Part shown: positions 10,145-21,655 of the stretch, piece by piece
Numbering within the stretch: position 1 is the stretch's first letter
Layout: every line of letters begins with the position of its first letter
Source of the DNA: Wolfiporia cocos
Taxonomy: Eukaryota; Basidiomycota; Agaricomycetes; Polyporales; Phaeolaceae
DNA length: 64,000 bases
NCBI GenBank assembly: GCA_029448655.1
Contig: JACCLO010000017.1
Span: 434,001-498,000, forward strand
Direction of reading: 5' to 3'
Notes under the pieces: generated by a model
Told to the model about the DNA's origin: nothing
The model's database searches: none
Seen by the model: only the letters and a program-made list of their open reading frames with translations
Translations under genes and position numbers: made by a program

Positions 10145-10203
10145 CCCCGTCCCTCAGCGGGAACGGCGACATCTACAACGAACAGGACGCCGAGGCACTC
10201 TGA
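9142..10203 (+). pseudogene. Element A third ORF after pol, with two C-terminal zinc knuckles (broken)
   Basis: In a different frame from pol, an ATG at 9142 opens a sequence that continues, past a TGA at 9307-9309, into a helical Leu/Glu/Arg-rich stretch (about 9310-9600). From about 9600 to 9880 the better coding potential moves to the pol frame (aromatic and aliphatic residues such as WNAIEYYF). It then returns to the first frame from 9877 to a TGA at 10201-10203. The final part encodes two Cys-His knuckles, CX2CX4HX4C and CX2CX6HX4C (about 10015-10120). The position matches that of env or accessory genes, but I see no signal peptide or membrane segment. RNA or DNA binding is inferred from the knuckles. 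I do not recognise the family. Alternatively it is a degenerate C-terminal extension of Pol. Confidence 0.5.
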
Positions 10204-10244
10204 AGAGGGGAACTTGGAAAATTTGTCGAGGCCGACGAATGCCT

Positions 10245-10253
10245 AGGGAGGGG
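10245..10253 (+). other. Element A polypurine tract
   Basis: AGGGAGGGG four bases upstream of the 3' LTR, the expected plus-strand primer. A second purine run, GAAGAGGGG (10202-10210), overlaps the stop of the third ORF and resembles the tract of Elements C and D. Confidence 0.7.
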
Positions 10254-10257
10254 CTGA

Positions 10258-10965
10258 TGTTACGGTTATTTTAATTTTTCGAATATCGACAGAACTCACC
10301 ACCGGGCGAATACGATACAGGGACTTGTTGCGCAACCAACCCCCCTGGCTACTCGTGATCTTACTGGGCGCATCCCCAGTTGTACTAGTCTATAGGGCTC
10401 GTTTCATCTTTGGCAGATCCAACTCTGCCATCGTTTCATGTTCATCGTTTATTAGCTGATAGATGGCGTTCAACCGCCATCGTTCTTATCTATCGTCTCA
10501 GATATATCACTCCATACTTATCAGACGTTTGGGACTATAGCGTAGATAGTATCTGTGGCATCTGGGACAGACTTGACCCCTGAAACCTAGCGTAGTATAA
10601 AAACTCATGTACTTACCGTCGAGGCTCTTCAGCTCGACCTTGTTGTATAAACAAGAAGTCTTATACTCGTTCTCAAACGTAGGAAACTACGCTCAGTATT
10701 TCTCACTCAAGCAACCGAACGACTAAGTCCTCAAAGTGCACACTGACTTCTCGGACTTAGGCGAGTCTTATATTCTATTAGACTCGCACTTGAACAGATT
10801 ATATCCTCTAACGCGTATTGGATATATACCGATCTCCTAAGGACTTCACTTAGGACCCGAAGGCATCTAACGAGTATTTGCCTTGCATACGGCAACGTGC
10901 CTACGTGCAGAAGAACGATCCATATTCGCGACTCGAATATACGAACAGGTATTCGACCCGTAACA
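10258..10965 (+). repeat. Element A 3' LTR (708 bp)
   Basis: Same length and ends as the 5' LTR, with scattered substitutions. The TATAC target duplication follows at 10966-10970. Confidence 0.95.
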
Positions 10966-11565
10966 TATACATGGTATATTATATGGTATATGGTTGTTGT
11001 GAATGCATTCATATTAGACCCTCAAATTGTTGTTTTGAATATGTACATGAGCTAGTTATGTGTCCTACAGATTGTATGGTGCAGTGGCAATATGAGATTT
11101 GGACAATCTGGTGGCCACTGTGCAAATGCAAAGATGTTAAGTCATAATTCACATACTCTGCTTACCCTCTCATTTGGCAGAAGGTAAGATCAGATTTATG
11201 TTTATGCTATATATTATCCCACATAGTGATTGCATCATGCATTAGACTCATGTGTAAAAGTTTCCCATCATCTCACACATTGTGCACAATTCCTAAGCCA
11301 TTCCAGCTACTAGTGTGGCTGTTGAATACTGAACACCAAATCTTTCCTTGCATCAGCCAAGTACTGATACCTATGGCATGTTGTTGAAGGAGGAGACAAT
11401 CTCCAGAGCCATATGGGCAAGGCAATGGCTATGTCAAGATGTCTGAAAAATCTACCATCTGAAAACCATGTAAACCATGTATATACCATGTATATACCAT
11501 GTATGTACCATATACCATATATTTACTGATTTCCTGTACATGTATATTATATGGTTGGAGCCTTA

Positions 11566-12090
11566 TCTGTCCTGTTTCATGTTTATCATTTACTAGCTGA
11601 TAGATGTCCCTCATGAGTCCACATTGTCTACTTCTTGCCTGTGCCGATGCCTATGCAACCTTATTACATCCTTAAGGAACGAAATGTGATGCGATGTCAC
11701 ACTTTCGACTGCCAAAGGGTAGCGGGCCTTGCCGGACCCGGCGCTGCCCTTATTTGTTAACCAACATCGCCTAAGGCGGTGGTTAAGAAACTAAGGGATT
11801 GAAGATATATATTACTCAGATGCCCGCATTTTAATGCAGCCAGACCCTAGTAATTACAAAGGGTGGGAAATCGATTCCAAATGTAGGATTCCAGTATTGA
11901 AGGTCGCGACCTCGCCTCCGTTACAACCTGTTTACCACTGTATGTACTTGATTGCAACTTTTATGTTCATTATTACTGGTTGCAACGCGCGCTCAGTTTT
12001 TCCGACGTCCGACGTTTGATGACCGTGATGATTGGGCGTCAAAGGGCATGGGGGGTTTCTCGGTTCGGGTGCCCCAGACGTGTATGAGAC
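11566..12090. other. Gene-free spacer between the TIR element and the duplicated block
   Basis: No ORF with recognisable content. I see no LTR boundaries here. Confidence 0.55.
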
Positions 12091-12225
12091 TACGGACGAG
12101 GCACACGCGTCGTCATCGACGATGCCCTCGAATCGTGCGCGGTGCTGCCGCGAGATACCGGTGCGCCAGTCCCGAACGTGTCGAACACGAACGCCTGTAC
12201 GCCCTTGAGGGGGGTCTCGCTGTGT
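12091..12225 (-). pseudogene. Haloacid dehalogenase first-exon fragment (left copy)
   Basis: The minus strand encodes PLKGVQAFVFDTFGT, the N-terminal HAD motif I seen in the fuller copy at 58070-59370. The start codon of that copy is missing through a small deletion, and downstream exons are absent because the duplicated block begins here. It is a dead 5' remnant lying divergent to the monooxygenase gene. Confidence 0.7.
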
Positions 12226-12562
12226 GGCTGCTGTTGTCGATCGGGGCGTTGCGGTGCGGGGTCGATGTCACTGATGGGATGGTGTGCCTGCACGTGGCGA
12301 GCGATACGCCGGTGGAGATAAGAGGGCGAACCACGAGATGGTAGCTGTGCTGCAGCTGATGTGGATCCCGACGCGTCCCTTGCGGAAGGCGACATACAGC
12401 ATGCGGTGCAACCGACGGAGAAGCCGCAATCGGCCAGAAGCTGGGCATCAGTCAGGACAGGAGGCCGGTGAAACGCGTCTTCGCTGATCAAACATCGCGT
12501 GGAGGGGCGAACACCATGTCGCCATTAATATTGGCCTCTCCATTGCAATCTACACCAACACA

Positions 12563-15071
12563 ATGACCGCTGCAGCTGCACCCTCGAAGCCGACCCTCCC
12601 GACATTCGACCGCCTCGGCGCGTCCCTCCAGCCCGACGTCGATGTGCAGGAAGTCGCCATCGAGTTCTTCCGCACGTTCGCGCAATACGTCTCCACGGGC
12701 GACGTCGAGGGCATCACGAGCCTCTTCATCGACGACGGCTGGTGGCGCGACCAGCTCGCGCTCACCTGGGAGTTCCGCACGTTCCACGGTGTGGGCAAGA
12801 TCCGCAAGTTCCTCGCCGACCAGCTCGCCGGGAGCGGAATCGCGCTCGGAGGCGTGCGCGGCATCGTCCTGCAGCAGCCGTACCCCGACCTCGCGTGGAT
12901 CCAGGCGTTCTTCGACTTCGAGACCGGCGTCGGCATCGGCAGCGGCGTGTTCCGCCTCGTGCCGACCGCGAGCGGCGTCTGGAAGGCGTTCACGATGTAC
13001 ACGAACCTGGAGGACCTCAAGGGCTTCCCCGAGAAGATTGGCATCCATCGCGAGTTCCTCCCGAACCACGGAAAGTGGAAGAGTCAGCGCGAGCAAGAGA
13101 GGGCGTTCCTGGACAAGGACCCGGAGGTCCTCATCGTCGGGGGCGGCCACAGCGGATTGGACATCGCGGCCCGCCTGAAGTGGCTGGGCGTGCCGGCCCT
13201 CGTGGTTGAGAGCTCTCCGCGTATTGGCAACCAGTGGCGGGTACGGTATGAGGCCCTCTGTCTTCACGACCCAGTTTGTGAGTGCGGACGTTTACGATTC
13301 ATGTAGACAGCCTGATCGAGCTGATGTCCGCAGGGTACGACCATATGCCCTACATGCCGTAAGTTCCACCTCAGACGTGCAGGGTCTTCGCTAATGGTGC
13401 TGCAGGTTCCCTCCGTCCTGGCCGGTTTACACCCCTGCACTAAAGGTCTGCACAACGCTCCGTTTGTGATATAGAGATCGTGCTGATTCATTGTGCTGTT
13501 AGCTGGCTGATTGGCTCGAATACTATGCCGAGGCAATGGAGCTGAACGTTTGGACGTCTACCACTGCGACCGCGGTCAGGAAAGATGCTGAAGGAAAGTG
13601 GCGCGTCACTGTCCGCAAGGCCGACGGCACCGAGCGTACCTTCCAGCCCGATCACGTTGTGATGGCCATTGGCTTTGGTGGCGGCCTGCCGAACATGCCG
13701 ACAATCCCAGGACAGGTGCGCTTCTTTCAGTAACGGCGTACTGTAATATTTATTGATGGAATAATCTCGCCTTTAGGAAGAGTTCCAGGGAGAGATTCTG
13801 CACTCTACGCAGCACAGGTCCGGGAGCGACCACGTTGGGAAGAAGGTCGTTGTGATTGGTGCTGCCACCTCAGGTATGTAGACTGGATTCTGAAAGGTTG
13901 TTGAAGACGTGTTTACTGTGTTCTATCAGCACACGACATCTGCTCCGACTACGCTGAGCACGATGTTGGTGAGACCTCTGCTCTTTGACCGTTCTAAGGG
14001 CGTCAGCTCACTCCTTGCACCAGATGTCACCATGTATCAGCAGGGCCCAACGTACGTCATGACGACCAGGGAGGGCGTGCCGCGGAGTTTCAAGAGTGTG
14101 TACTATCCCGCTTCGAGTTTGTAGTTAGATTTTTGACCCGAACGTACAGGCCTGTACTGGGAGGGCTCGCCTCCTGTCGACGTTGCCGACCGGCTACAGA
14201 ACTCATTGCCCATCTTTCTTACAACAGAACTAAGGAAGCGCGTCACGGTAGAGATCGCCGAGGCAGACAAGTGTGTTTCATAATGTCTTGTGACGCGAGT
14301 GCACTACTGAACATATCCTCATAACCTGCAGGGAGTTGTTGCAGGGCTTGAAGCGTGTTGGCTTCAAGTATCACTTCGGGCACGACAACTCAGGCTTAAT
14401 GTCCCTCGTGTACACCCGCGGCGGCGGTTACTACCTCGGTACGCGCAGCGCATAGTAGAAGTGCGGGCCGTCACTGAGCGGTCACGTTCGGCACAGATGT
14501 CGGCGCCAGCCAGAAGATCGTCGACGGCAAGATCAAGCTCAAGAACGACAGCCCGATCGAACGGTTCACTAAGACCGGTCTCAAGTTCCAGGACGGCAGC
14601 GAGCTGGAAGCGGATGTTGTCCTCTTCGCTACTGGGTATGTTCCCCCAGCCTTTCGCGTGTCTACAGATCATCTGGTGCTGACTCTCACCTACCTCGCGG
14701 CTTCCCAGATTCGAAGGCGTGGAGAAGGCGATCTTCCGCCTTGTCGGGGACGAACTTGGCTCGCAGATCGGGCCGATCTGGGGCCTGACCCCCGAGGGCG
14801 AGCTGCGCAACGTGTGGCGCTGGCTCGGCGTGCAGAACCTCTGGTTCATGCTGGGTGCGTGTCCTGCTCAGTTCGGCGGCGGCTCCGGCGTGTGGGGCTC
14901 ATCGGTGCGTGTGGTGTGCAGGCAACCTCGCGATGTGCCGCTTCTACTCGAAGCACCTTGCTCTGCGTGAGTGTCGTTCATCACGCAGCAACTATGTTCA
15001 GGTGCTGATGGCTTGCCGCAGAGATCTTGGCGATCCAAAAGGGCTTGTATGGGAAGCGTTACGTAGATTGA
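12563..15071 (+). CDS. Flavin-containing monooxygenase with N-terminal NTF2-like domain (left copy)
   Basis: Uses FAD and NADPH to oxygenate small substrates; the substrate is unknown. Thirteen exons: 12563-13277, 13334-13358, 13406-13445, 13503-13715, 13777-13873, 13930-13968, 14024-14095, 14150-14270, 14332-14438, 14497-14635, 14709-14854, 14922-14966, 15022-15071. All introns are GT-AG and the exons sum to 603 codons. Residues 1 to about 170 look like an NTF2/SnoaL-type domain. The FAD motif GGGHSG is near residue 193, an FMO-type FxGxxxH (FQGEILH) near 333, and the NADPH motif GAATSAHD near 359. Compared with the right copy it lacks 26 codons just after the start, in frame, and has His for Gln in the FAD motif. 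The frame looks intact. It lies divergent to the dehalogenase remnant. Confidence 0.88.
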
Positions 15072-16434
15072 GCTGTCTCTCCGGGCTTTGTCTGTGCGGC
15101 TTAGAGCAGGCTCGATCTAAACGGTATTGTAAATTAGGTGTTGTATCAGACGCATGTGCTTCAGTTCCAACGGCGATTGTTTTAGACAAACACAGACCGA
15201 GCAAGTGCAATGCAAATTACTGATATGGCAAGTCTCATTCCTTCTTTGGATGAGATAGGATAGACGCCCAGACTTATCGATTCCCCGCGAGTTTTCGTTG
15301 GACTCCGCTCCGTGTCTTCTCTCCTTGCCACTCGCCTCCTGCGGAAATTAGTATGGGCCAGCTCTCCGCGTTCATGGTCATCGCACAGATAGGCTACTAC
15401 CTCGCGCGCCTCTTCATCACCGACTGTCGTCACTAACCCACGTGGCCCCTCAGCTCTATGAATTTGGCCGTCACCTCTAGTGGGTGGATGTGCCATTATG
15501 TTCTACCTTTGTGCAACTTTATCATTGTACTAGACTGGGGGCCTCAAGACATTCACCCTTGCCCTGCAATTAAGGGTCTCCTTGTTGGGAGCTAGGGTAT
15601 ATTTGTGTCACTTGGCTCAGCCAAAGTAGGGCTTGTATTGGTCTGGCTTGCCATCCAAAGCTGAGAATGGCACATCACTGATTAAGCCCAAGGCACTAGA
15701 AGTGGAAACTTATTTCTGACCACATCTATCCACACTTGTATATATTAGCTAATATATCTGACTTGCAATTCCCATGTTTCACCTGTTTCCCTTAAGTGGT
15801 TGCAAGCATTTAGCCTGACTACAAACAATAAGTGAGACACTAGTTAAAGACATATTGTCACTCACAGTGCAAGGGATGAGTTCACATAAACTTGAATGAG
15901 AATGAATCAATGGTCTGGCATCACAAAAGGTGAGTAACTCACTTTTGCTCCCAATGAATTGGAATCCAATCCACATATACTGATAAAGTGATGCATTTGG
16001 AATGCTGCATTCTCCATATGCAAAGACATATCCATATGTGGTGAAAATTCAGGTCTCTCCATCATTTTGAGCATACATATACTATGAGGTTGGGTCGTCA
16101 CACATCACAATTAGTTACTTTCAAGAAGACATCACCACTTACTGTGGCCATCTGAAGAAGTTGAATTGCACTATTGGTGGCATTAAGTGATATCATGCTG
16201 AGTGTAAGCTGATATGGTTGCATACGTTGTAAAAACTCCTCATTCTATGATATACCGGGTGAGCTTCACAAGAATGGGGTCCCTATCAGGTGAGTGGTCA
16301 GCCCATATCCATGTATTCCACATTCTGAGAGCACATACGGTTGGAGTATTGAATCTGTTTGCCTCACTGTACTCAAGCAAAGAGTAACAGTGATGCTAAT
16401 ATCCATTATGGAAGCAAGGGACATTGTCACATGC
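15072..16434. other. Gene-free region after the left duplication
   Basis: To about 15400 this is the diverged end of the duplicated block. Beyond it I see only short ORFs without domains and CpG-poor, TpG-rich sequence typical of decayed repeats. Confidence 0.55.
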
Positions 16435-17475
16435 CAATTTCAAAGCTCCTAAACATAGTACCCAGCTCATGTCAAACCAGACCAGATGATGCCAGAGCAC
16501 CTCCAAGAAGCACCCCCGCAGCTGGAACCTGATGCTTCCACTAGACCCAAGCCCTACATATGAACCATCCCAGGCACTAGCCACCAGCATCACCAGCCAT
16601 GCCTAGAACCCCAGTCCCAGAGCATTAGTCCATCCAAAGCCTAGTCACAAAGCCACACGAGTATGGCAGAGCATGATGAACCAGGTAGCGCACCTAACCC
16701 AGCCAACCATGCACTACCAGTTCCCAATGCTCATCAGCTCATCACACCACCCCAACTTGCTACACCATGGCCAAACCACTCAAGACTCCTGGCTAGGACC
16801 ACCAGTACACATCCACCCAACCAACCATCTCCAACACCTCCCATCTCCACAAACTAACGCCATTACTGGCCAACCGATCCTTACAGACCACGGACTACAC
16901 ACCATCACTGGCACAGACTATGTACATTATGAACCATAGCCTACGGAGGCTCTAAACCCACTGCATGCCCTAGTCTACAAAGAACACTGACCATGGGCAG
17001 TACTCACAACATCACCGATTGCAGCCGATCACCCTCAATTGCCATATGTCACCCAAGGCCATTACCGGTCAGTCCCCAATCATGCTAGAACCCCAATCAA
17101 CAAACTTCACAACCCACCATTACCGGCCACCCCCTGATCGACGAGAACCACTGATTGTGCCCAACCAATTGGTAACCCACTCCAATCCAGGCTGAACCCG
17201 CTACATCGCCATGGACATCCCATGCCCCTTAGCCATACCAGTGCCCTGATGCCATTACAGGCCACGTAGCACTTAGATTACATCAGCACCAACACCCTAT
17301 GGGCTGCATACCATAATATGTACAAACAGTGTAGTGGTATATATATTGGCCAACAGTCAAGGTAGCCCCCTGGACTTGTCTTGGCCTCTTCAGCTTGAGA
17401 TATCCCAGACCAGGAAGGCGCCTTTGTGTGAGCCCCCTTTGCCCAGGTGTGTGTCTTAGGTTGTAGCGTGTGTCA
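16435..17475 (+). repeat. Solo LTR (1041 bp), TSD GACAT
   Basis: Begins TGTCACATGCC and ends GTGTGTCA, with perfect GACAT duplications at 16430-16434 and 17476-17480. A TATA-like run lies near 17335-17345. Its 3' third aligns with 130-460. No internal retrotransposon sequence adjoins it. Confidence 0.82.
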
Positions 17476-18231
17476 GACATCTGGGTAATTGCAACCGTCC
17501 TAGCAAGTGCAGGTATCTGGGTAAGTGGGAGAACATTAGTCTATAGTGACCCCGTCTGTAGAGCGTATTCCTGCTGGCTGATAGTACCATCAGACATTGA
17601 ATTTAGGTTTGGGGTTCCATAACCAGGTATGACTCCCTCTCCATCATGAAGTCTGAGGAGTATGGCGCAGTGTTACCATTATATTCGAGCATATATATCA
17701 TAGATCTCATCTGTTACTCATGCAAAGGATATGTTTACTGGGTAGGAGATGGAGGTGCCTCATAAGGCAAGCCAGAAACGATCTGATACTTAAGCTAACT
17801 CACTAAGACCTGTGACTGGTAGTAGTGGTCTTTATATTGTAAGTAAGTGAGAAGTATAGCTGGAAGACGTACCAAATGAGCCTATGGCAACAAGCAGCTC
17901 CATTGCAAGTGTCAGCTAAGAGTGAAGAGTAAATCTTACACGAAAGGGATGGAGAATCATCAGCACTAATGTCAACAGCCTATGGTACCAAGTACGTGCA
18001 GAGACTATTGTGGATGCGATGAGTACAAGTGACCGGCAGGAACATTAGCAATGGATTGGCCCACCTGTCCATGTTACGTAGACATGATAGCTGCCCAAAA
18101 TAAGTTTGAATCAGTGACACAAGACTACATCAAATGTCTTGTTGACCTGTTTACAATGATCACCACAATCGACTAGGTGATGTCGTAGCATGTAAGTACA
18201 ACCACCAGTATCAAGGTGCAACAGTGCTCAC
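17476..18231. other. Gene-free spacer
   Basis: Nothing recognisable; no long ORF and no repeat boundary that I could support. Confidence 0.5.
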
Positions 18232-18907
18232 TGTCAGGATTTCAAGAACCAGTCATAACAAATTCAAAATCAATTCACATCTCAGACGGTTCGATCCAAA
18301 GACAATCCAGCTCCATCCAAAACCTCCAATAAAGCAATAACACTGACAAATCCCATTATCACAGAAGCCCCAATAAAGACGAACAAATAAAATCCACACC
18401 ACTATCACAACACACCAGAAACCCTAGGAATAACACAAGGCTACAATGAGGCGACACTCAAATACAAGGTTTAACAAGCTCCTGATCTACCAGAGATATA
18501 TTTGGTCAAAAGCCACACAGACACTAAGTCCGCTTATTTCATTAGTTTATATTTCACAGAAGCATCCCTGAGAATATCAGAACCACCTATAAATTCCAGG
18601 AAGCATTCATACAACTTTAACTCAATCACGATTCAGGGATCAGTAGATACACATGGCCACCACACATCACAAATCCCCAGCCATATCACACATGTTACAA
18701 CTCACAGAAACCCTTGAAAAAGGTCTAACCTACTAACTCTAGTTCCCTACCCAGACACTGCTAAAACCATTACAGGTATGCAAGACACATAGGTATACAC
18801 ACAGACTCATGTATATATAGTAGAAACCCACCAAGTCTGATCCTCAGCTTGGTTTTAATCAAGTGTATCCTCCTCAGTTCCTCTTGTGTCTGGGTGTCGG
18901 TCTGACA
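18232..18907 (+). repeat. Solo LTR, TGTCAGGATTTC type (676 bp), TSD CTCAC
   Basis: Starts TGTCAGGATTTC and ends GGTCTGACA, flanked by CTCAC at 18227-18231 and 18908-18912. A TATA run (GTATATATA) lies near 18805-18815. No close relative elsewhere in the window was seen. Confidence 0.75.
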
Positions 18908-20333
18908 CTCACTGTGAGTAGGAATTCAATATGTATTCAAATGAAGAGCTCCCGGTGAACAGTTTGTCAAAGTAGTGTGTATGCATACCGAGAATGAGAT
19001 GCTTCAAAACAGCCGAACCGATTAACCAACTTTTGTAGCAACTTAGTACTCCTGACACACCTGGTCACATTTGAGTCAATCAGATATACTTGAATCTGAT
19101 CCATTTGAAGGGTAATAGTGTCGGAGACATTCGAGCGAATAATTTGGATTGAAATATAGAGAATCTGTCGGCAGCTTAGTCTTTTCTTGTTTTTCGACTC
19201 GGTTTTGAGCCTCTGACCATGGCTTCAAATAGCACAATCACGGTTTCTGACACCCTATATTATCTCAGAACGTGACAATAATGAGGAGCATATAGTTGAT
19301 ACCAAAGAACGACTACCTGGATCATCCAACAATGAGTTGCAATGAGCATATGATGGGACAATGTTCAGACTCGCCAGATTTCGCAACCACAGTTGATCTC
19401 TTGCGTAATGACAAAAATAATACATTGTCTGGGCATAGGTTGTTGCAATTTGTGGTCTGCGGCGTTGCCAGGGCACGGGATGGCGCGGCGATGGCAGACT
19501 GATGCTGCAGTGACGGGCAAGCTGGCGGGTCGCTAGGGCTGCCGGTAGTGTACTTAAGCTGGGCGTGAGCAGAGTGGCTCGCCGCCAGTTTGTAACCCAC
19601 TACGTTCACTATCCTACAAATGAGAGCGGCCACGGAATTTCCACATAGGTGACACCATATAGACTGTAATAAATGCTAGAGTCAGAAAAGCCTCCCATCT
19701 GTTCGATTGCGCACAAGGTTAATCCGCATATTCACGGTCCATATCTGTGGCTGAATATGTCAAATGTGCAGATAACAGGGCCGAAGATGGGATCCATGAT
19801 TGCAGGATTGGAAGTGTTTAATTCATGTAGATGGAAATAGACAGTGAGATACTTGTGGAGACTGCTGTTAGTGTCAGCAGCCTTCACAAATATATGTATT
19901 CACCATATGCAGTCTAAGGCGCCGGCATTGTGTATCGCCGATCCATGCATGTTGGGCATATAAGTGTCCAAGGACTGATATATGGTGGCAATAGATACCC
20001 AGATCATGTTGCTATCGTGACCGAGGATAGGTTGTCATCATATGCAATCATTGGCAACATGATAGCAAGAGTATCAATGGCACTGCAGCTATCCCAGTGC
20101 CGATTCCGCAGCACTTTGAGAACAGAGAGTGATGATCAGTTGCGACTGCATCTATATCAATGTAATGCAACAATGTGATGGTTTGATGTGCAAACCATCA
20201 AAATTACACAAGTCGTGATTATGTTATTACCTTCGACTGACAAGGAGAAGGTTGACTTGTCCCCCCAAAATTGAAGCCAGTTTGGACCAACAGATGCCCA
20301 TATGCATGTGATGTGCTTGATGACGACAGTTCG
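18908..20333. other. Gene-free region
   Basis: Short ORFs only; no domain, RNA gene or supported repeat boundary. Confidence 0.5.
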
Positions 20334-21035
20334 TGTTACGGTTATTCGGACGCTGGCAGAACTCACCATTGGGCAAATATGATACAGGGACTTGTTGCGC
20401 AACCAACTCCCCCGGCTACTCGTGACTCTACTGGGTGCATCCCCAGTTGTACTAGTGTATAGGGCACATTTCACCTTTGGCAGATCCAACTCTGTCCCCT
20501 TTTCATATTTATCATTTGATAGCTAACATATGGTGTTCAACTGCCATCATCATTCCTATCTATCGTCTCAGATATATCACTACATACCTATCAAACATTT
20601 GGTACTATAGTGTAGATAGTACTGGTGACATCTGGGATGGACTCGACCCCTGAAAGCTAACGTAGTATATAAACTCATGTACTTACTGTTGAGGCTCTTC
20701 AGCTTGACCTTGTTGTATAAACAAGAAGTCTTATACTTGTTCTCAAATGTAGGAAACTATGCTCAGTATTTCTCTCGAGCAACCCGAATGACTAAGTCCT
20801 CGAAGTGCACACTGACTTCTCGGACTTAGGCAAGTCTTATATTATATTTGACTTGCAACCTGAACAGATCATATCCTCTAATGCATATTGGATATTGAAC
20901 AATCTCCTAGGAACTTCACCTAGGACTTGAAGGCATCTAACGAGTATTTGCCTTGGCTACGTCCTTTGGACTACGTGCAGAAGAACGATCTATATTCGCG
21001 ACTCGAATATACAAACTGGTATTCGACCCGTAACA
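20334..21035 (+). repeat. Solo LTR, Family A (702 bp), TSD GTTCG
   Basis: Starts TGTTACGG and ends CCCGTAACA, with perfect GTTCG duplications (20329-20333 and 21036-21040). A small deletion lies near its 5' end (20345-20360), and many CG sites have become TG or CA. It ends only 19 bases before Element B. Confidence 0.9.
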
Positions 21036-21054
21036 GTTCGACTCCCAGTGAGCA

Positions 21055-21655
21055 TGACGCAGACACTCACTAAGACTGAATATAGTTTTGAGGGGCGGTG
21101 TCGGTAAAGGTGAGGTGTAATAGTCAAGCAGTTGGTAATAGCAACTAGTCGATTGTCGAGGAGAACTATTCTGAGTCTACAAGGTACTCAGAGGCCAGCT
21201 TATATACATGAAGGGCAAGACCCATAACACCGTAGGTAAGACTAGTGATACCGCAGGGCGTAGGGTTATGTACCGGTAATGGTACGACCCGAAGCTTGTG
21301 ATAGTTCCAAAGGTCGCTGACTGAGCGTAAGGCTACAGCATGTGACGTGAGTTAGGCCGCTGACTGAGCGTGAGCCAGTGGCAGGTGATGCGAGTCACTA
21401 GAAAGCCATGTGACGTGTGGCAACGTATGTTGTGAACTCTTTGTAGGGTCACGTGCAGGAAAGATAAGATAAGTCTACAGATAAGACGAGGCGCCGTGAT
21501 AGGCGCTGAGCTAACGTGCACAAGAGATAAGATAAGAGTTATCTACGAGAGTGAGATAAGATAAGACATAACGTGACTTGGAAAGCGAGTAGAACGAGCT
21601 GTAGAAAATCAGAGAAAATAGGGAAAAATAGGGAAAAATAAGAGAAACCGTGACA
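21055..21655 (-). repeat. Element B 3' LTR (601 bp)
   Basis: Read on the minus strand it runs from TGTCACGG to TGCGTCA. Identical by eye to 39661-40261. It holds a dense GATAAG cluster in U3. Confidence 0.93.
21463..21565 (+). promoter_or_regulatory. GATAAG cluster in Element B LTR (candidate GATA-factor sites)
   Basis: Seven GATAAG motifs on the plus strand start at 21463, 21468, 21480, 21526, 21531, 21555 and 21560. The cluster sits in U3, about 260-360 bases upstream of the TATA box in the sense of the element. The same cluster is in the 5' LTR near 40069-40171. HGATAR is the core site of fungal GATA transcription factors (nitrogen, iron, light regulation). Function is inferred from motif density only. 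Confidence 0.5.

Larger units (their letters stand above)
2483..10965 (+). mobile_element. Element A: full-length Ty3/Gypsy chromovirus with dUTPase
   Basis: Two 708-base LTRs (2483-3190 and 10258-10965) bound the element and differ at roughly ten positions by eye. A perfect TATAC target duplication flanks it (2478-2482 and 10966-10970). Internal order is self-primer binding site, gag (frame broken), pol with protease, dUTPase, RT, RNase H, integrase and chromodomain, a broken third ORF, polypurine tract, 3' LTR. The pol frame is open for 1650 codons. The element is young but probably defective because gag needs several frame changes. Confidence 0.95.
2388..11563. mobile_element. Small non-autonomous TIR transposon with TA duplication, split by Element A
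   Basis: The ends are an 18-base perfect inverted repeat, AGGCTCCAACCATATAAT starting at 2388 and its reverse complement ending at 11563. Each end is flanked by TA (2386-2387 and 11564-11565), as in Tc1/mariner-type insertions. Without Element A and its 5-base duplication the element would be about 690 bp, so it is MITE-sized and non-coding. Internally it is rich in ACCATGTATATA-like repeats (2400-2480 and 11460-11530). No transposase is visible. The superfamily is inferred only from the TA duplication. Confidence 0.72.
12091..15400. repeat. Segmental duplication, left copy
   Basis: Direct repeat of about 59228-62640. It starts inside the first exon of a dehalogenase gene and covers the whole flavin monooxygenase gene. 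Differences are sparse by eye up to about 15252. From there to about 15400 the match to 62497-62640 is clearly weaker but still recognisable. The two copies are about 44 kb apart and everything between them is mainly transposons. Confidence 0.9.

Noticed and set aside
12488..13267. Long open frame on the minus strand opposite the monooxygenase first exon (also 59610-60509)
   Set aside because: Shadow of a GC-rich coding exon; the plus frame has conserved motifs and splice sites.
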